Assembly (NCBI RefSeq): GCF_003121485.1 | Contig: NZ_QAVX01000014.1 | Span: 1-64,000 of the forward strand | DNA length: 64,000 nucleotides | Reading direction: 5' to 3' | From: Dyella sp. C11 | GTDB taxonomy: Bacteria; Pseudomonadota; Gammaproteobacteria; Xanthomonadales; Rhodanobacteraceae | Part shown: piece after piece, positions 61,471 through 64,000 of the stretch | How the letters are laid out: every line of letters starts with the position of its first letter | Position numbering within the stretch: position 1 is the stretch's first letter | The notes under the pieces: generated by a model | Told to the model about the DNA's origin: nothing | Seen by the model: only the letters and a program-made list of their open reading frames with translations | Databases searched by the model: none | Translations under genes and position numbers: made by a program

Positions 61471-63309
61471 ATGCCAGTCATTCGCCCCCTGCCTCCCGAA
61501 CTCATCAACCAGATCGCTGCCGGTGAAGTGATCGAGCGACCGTCTTCCGTCGTGAAGGAACTGGTCGAAAACAGCCTGGATGCCGGCGCCACGCGCATCG
61601 AGGTCGATATCGAGCAGGGTGGCGCGCGGCTGATACGCGTACGCGACGACGGCTGCGGTATTTCACCGGACGAACTGCAGCTGGCGGTGGCCTCGCACGC
61701 CACCAGCAAGATCGGCAGCTTCGACGACCTCGAACACGTCGCCAGCATGGGTTTTCGCGGTGAGGCGCTGGCGTCGGTATCTTCCGTGGCGCGCTTTGCG
61801 CTGACCTCGCGTGCCCAAGGCCTGGACACCGCGTTTCGCATCGAAGTGGATGGCGGAAAGATGCAGGCCGCGCGTCCGGCGCAGCATCCGCAAGGCAGCA
61901 GCGTGGAAGTGCGCGACCTGTTCTACAACGTGCCGGCGCGGCGCAAATTTCTCCGTGCGGAACGCACGGAATTCGCACATATCGATGATCTGCTGAAGTC
62001 GCTGGCCTTGGCGCGCGGTTCGGTGGAATTCCGCCTGAGCCACAACGGCAAGCCGGTGCGCATCCTCAAGGCGGCGCGCGATGAAAGTGCGGCATTGCAG
62101 CGCGTGGCCGAGGTGATGGGTGAGGATTTCCCCGGCCAAAGCCTGCGCATCGATCATGCCGCCGCGGGTTTGCATCTGTCGGGCTGGGTGGGGCTGCCCA
62201 CCGCATCGCGTTCGCAGGCGGATTCGCAGTACTTCTACGTCAATGGTCGCCTTGTGCGCGATCGCGTGGTGGCGCATGCGGTGCGCCAGGCCTATGCGGA
62301 CGTGCTTTTCCACGGCCGCCATCCCGCTTTCGTGTTGTACATGGAGCTGGACCCGGCCGGTGTGGACGTGAACGTGCATCCCGCCAAGCACGAGGTGCGC
62401 TTCCGCGAGCAGCGCCTCGTGCACGATTTCCTGTTCCGCACGCTGCACGAAGCACTGGCGCACACGCGCGCCGGCAACGTGGCGCTTCCTTCCAGCGAGG
62501 CACTGCCATACAACGCGACACAGACTTACAGCATGGCACCGTCTTCGGCATCGCCGGTGTCGGCGCCGGCGTGGCCGAATGCCTTCAGTCAAAGCCGCCT
62601 GAGCCTTGGCGTGCGCGACGAACCGCTCGCTGACTACGCCACCCTGCTGGGCCAGCCAGCGGCCGTGTCGGCGCCGTTTGCGTTCGCTGCCAATGCGCCC
62701 ATGCCCGAGAGCTCGGAAGAAGAAGCCCCGCCGCTGGGCTTTGCGATTGCGCAGCTCAAGAGCATCTACATTCTTGCGGAAAATGCGCACGGCCTGGTGC
62801 TGGTGGACATGCACGCGGCGCACGAACGCATCACGTACGAAAAGCTCAAGGCGGGACGCGCGTGCAGCAACCTGCGTTCGCAGATGATGCTGGTGCCGCT
62901 CAATGTCTCGGTGAGCGCCAAGGAAGCTGCCGCTGCCGAAGAGCACGGCGACGCATTGGCCGAATGGGGGCTGGAGCTGTCACGCAGCGGTCCGTCCGGG
63001 GTGGTTGTACGCCGCATTCCGGCGCTGCTCGAAGGCGCCGATGTGGCGCAGCTCTGTCGTGATGTATTGGCCGAACTGGCCCAGCACGGCAGCTCCCGTC
63101 GCCTGCAGGAACTTGAAAACGAACTGCTTGCCACCATGGCATGTCATGGTTCGGTGCGTGCGGGCCGACGTCTCACGCTTCCGGAAATGAATGCGTTGTT
63201 GCGCGAGATGGAAGCCACCGAACGCTCCGGGCAGTGCAACCACGGGCGGCCCACCTGGACGCAGCTGAGCCTGCCCGAGCTGGACAAGCTGTTTCTTCGC
63301 GGTCGCTGA
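61471..63309 (+). CDS. mutL: DNA mismatch repair protein MutL
   Basis: A 612-residue MutL. The N-terminal GHKL ATPase shows [42 protein letters not shown] and [27 protein letters not shown], then [11 protein letters not shown] and [15 protein letters not shown] variable linker leads to the C-terminal dimerisation domain ([19 protein letters not shown]), which ends [26 protein letters not shown] and CNHGRPTW. No DQHA-x2-E-x4-E endonuclease motif is evident: the corresponding place reads [13 protein letters not shown]. Nicking activity may therefore need checking. mutS is at 16-19 kb. Confidence 0.95.
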   Translation: MPVIRPLPPELINQIAAGEVIERPSSVVKELVENSLDAGATRIEVDIEQGGARLIRVRDDGCGISPDELQLAVASHATSKIGSFDDLEHVASMGFRGEALASVSSVARFALTSRAQGLDTAFRIEVDGGKMQAARPAQHPQGSSVEVRDLFYNVPARRKFLRAERTEFAHIDDLLKSLALARGSVEFRLSHNGKPVRILKAARDESAALQRVAEVMGEDFPGQSLRIDHAAAGLHLSGWVGLPTASRSQADSQYFYVNGRLVRDRVVAHAVRQAYADVLFHGRHPAFVLYMELDPAGVDVNVHPAKHEVRFREQRLVHDFLFRTLHEALAHTRAGNVALPSSEALPYNATQTYSMAPSSASPVSAPAWPNAFSQSRLSLGVRDEPLADYATLLGQPAAVSAPFAFAANAPMPESSEEEAPPLGFAIAQLKSIYILAENAHGLVLVDMHAAHERITYEKLKAGRACSNLRSQMMLVPLNVSVSAKEAAAAEEHGDALAEWGLELSRSGPSGVVVRRIPALLEGADVAQLCRDVLAELAQHGSSRRLQELENELLATMACHGSVRAGRRLTLPEMNALLREMEATERSGQCNHGRPTWTQLSLPELDKLFLRGR

Positions 63310-63385
63310 GTTTCTATACGGAAGACCCTTGCCGCGTCTTCAAATGGACGTCCATACTCGGAACCTCATTCCGACGGGGCTTGCC

Positions 63386-64000
63386 ATGTTGCGTACCGCC
63401 GTTCTTGTTTTCGCCTTGAGCCTTGGAGTTGCCAGCGTGCAAGCCCAAACCACCGACGCCCCCGCGGCGAACGATTTCTACCAGCAGAACACCCAGTGGC
63501 AGGCCAAGCGCCTTGCCGGCCTGACCGCGCCCAGCGGCTGGCTCAGCCTGATCGGCCTGGAATGGCTGAAAGAGGGCGCCAACCACGTGGGTACCGCAGC
63601 GGACAACGACATCGTGCTGAAGGCGGGCCCGGCCCATCTTGGCGTGGTGACGCTGGCGCACGATGGCAGCACGCACGTCGTGTTCGACAAGAATTCGGGT
63701 GCCACGGTGGACGGCAAGGCCGTGCATGAGGCCACGCTGGTCGACGATGCACACGCCGGTGACAAGGGCCCGTCCCTCGTGGCGTTCGGTCCGGCGAGTT
63801 TTCTGGTGATCGAGCGTGATGGCCGCAAGGCGCTGCGCGTGAAGGACAGCGACGCCGAGACACGAAAGCACTTCCTGGGACTCGATTATTATCCGGCCGA
63901 TCCCTCGTGGCGCATCGTCGCCGACTGGGTGCCCTTCGATCCGCCGCACGAGCTGGAGATCGGCTCGGTGCTCGGCACGATCGACAAGGAAAAAGTACCC
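63386..64000 (+). CDS. DUF1684 family exported protein, partial (runs off window)
   Basis: The first 205 codons of a rightward gene. A signal peptide (MLRTAVLVFALSLGVASVQAQ) is followed by the DUF1684 hallmark WQAKRLAGLTAPSGWLSLIGLEWLKEG. Later parts include VIERDGRKALRVKDSDAETRKHFLGLDYYPADPSWRIVADWVPF, also typical. Members often occur in Xanthomonadales and Flavobacteria and have no established function. The ATG has a weak GGGG site. It occupies the place where miaA-hfq follow mutL in E. coli. Confidence 0.85.
   Translation, partial: MLRTAVLVFALSLGVASVQAQTTDAPAANDFYQQNTQWQAKRLAGLTAPSGWLSLIGLEWLKEGANHVGTAADNDIVLKAGPAHLGVVTLAHDGSTHVVFDKNSGATVDGKAVHEATLVDDAHAGDKGPSLVAFGPASFLVIERDGRKALRVKDSDAETRKHFLGLDYYPADPSWRIVADWVPFDPPHELEIGSVLGTIDKEKVP

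Overview
The window is a compact, GC-rich chromosomal segment of a gammaproteobacterium, most likely Rhodanobacteraceae (Dyella/Luteibacter/Rhodanobacter type, order Xanthomonadales). This placement is inferred from the gene complement and gene order: phoB-phoR-ppk1-ppx, pncC-recA-recX-alaS-csrA-tRNA-Ser, pcnB-folK-panBCD-pgi and nnrD-tsaE-amiC-mutL. Frequent GTG/TTG starts and intergenic hairpin repeats fit. No prophage, insertion sequence, integrase or CRISPR array was seen; almost everything is core housekeeping.

Layout. 1-8.8 kb: mixed metabolic and stress genes (a YcaQ-type DNA glycosylase, two cold-shock proteins with look-alike leaders, an alpha/beta hydrolase, an old yellow enzyme, a pirin, an Mpo1-like protein, a cytochrome c'-like protein, tcdA, phaB). 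8.9-16.1 kb: gluQ, htpX, htpG, an AEC transporter, hslR and a CheY-like regulator. 16.2-21.5 kb: mutS, then a translationally coupled pair of exported hydrolases (an amidohydrolase and a Tat-exported M19-family protein that lacks several metal ligands). 21.8-27.4 kb: pncC-recA-recX-alaS-csrA-tRNA-Ser(GCT). 27.4-28.0 kb: a gene-free tandem array of three units of 145-186 bp beside the tRNA, each ending in its own terminator. 28.1-30.0 kb: two secreted proteins. 30.0-39.2 kb, leftward: bepA, phoB-phoR-ppk1-ppx (phosphate sensing and polyphosphate metabolism), a cyclophilin and lpxH. 39.4-41.3 kb: a glutaredoxin overlapping an AhpD-like gene, then isocitrate dehydrogenase. 41.4-43.8 kb: an ECF41-type sigma factor, its AhpD-like partner and lpxO. 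43.9-47.9 kb, leftward: thiD, a GIY-YIG protein, a PIN-PhoH ATPase, bcp and gcvR. 48.3-49.8 kb: dapA-bamC. Then fdxA, tRNA-Glu(CTC), pcnB-folK-panB-panC-panD-pgi, queG, nnrD-tsaE-amiC-mutL and the start of a DUF1684 gene.

Most notable points: (1) identical TGTCACG-N16-CGTC elements precede both the ECF41 sigma gene and the neighbouring AhpD-like gene, giving a readable autoregulatory circuit; (2) the terminator-bearing tandem array between csrA/tRNA-Ser and the next gene carries GGA motifs in predicted hairpin loops, so it may encode CsrA-titrating RNAs, although simple duplication of the tRNA terminator is a serious alternative; (3) the M19-family protein has lost the HxD motif and the bridging glutamate; (4) both csp genes share leader motifs at the same distance from the start codon; (5) a palindromic repeat family with co-varying arms occupies three intergenic sites.
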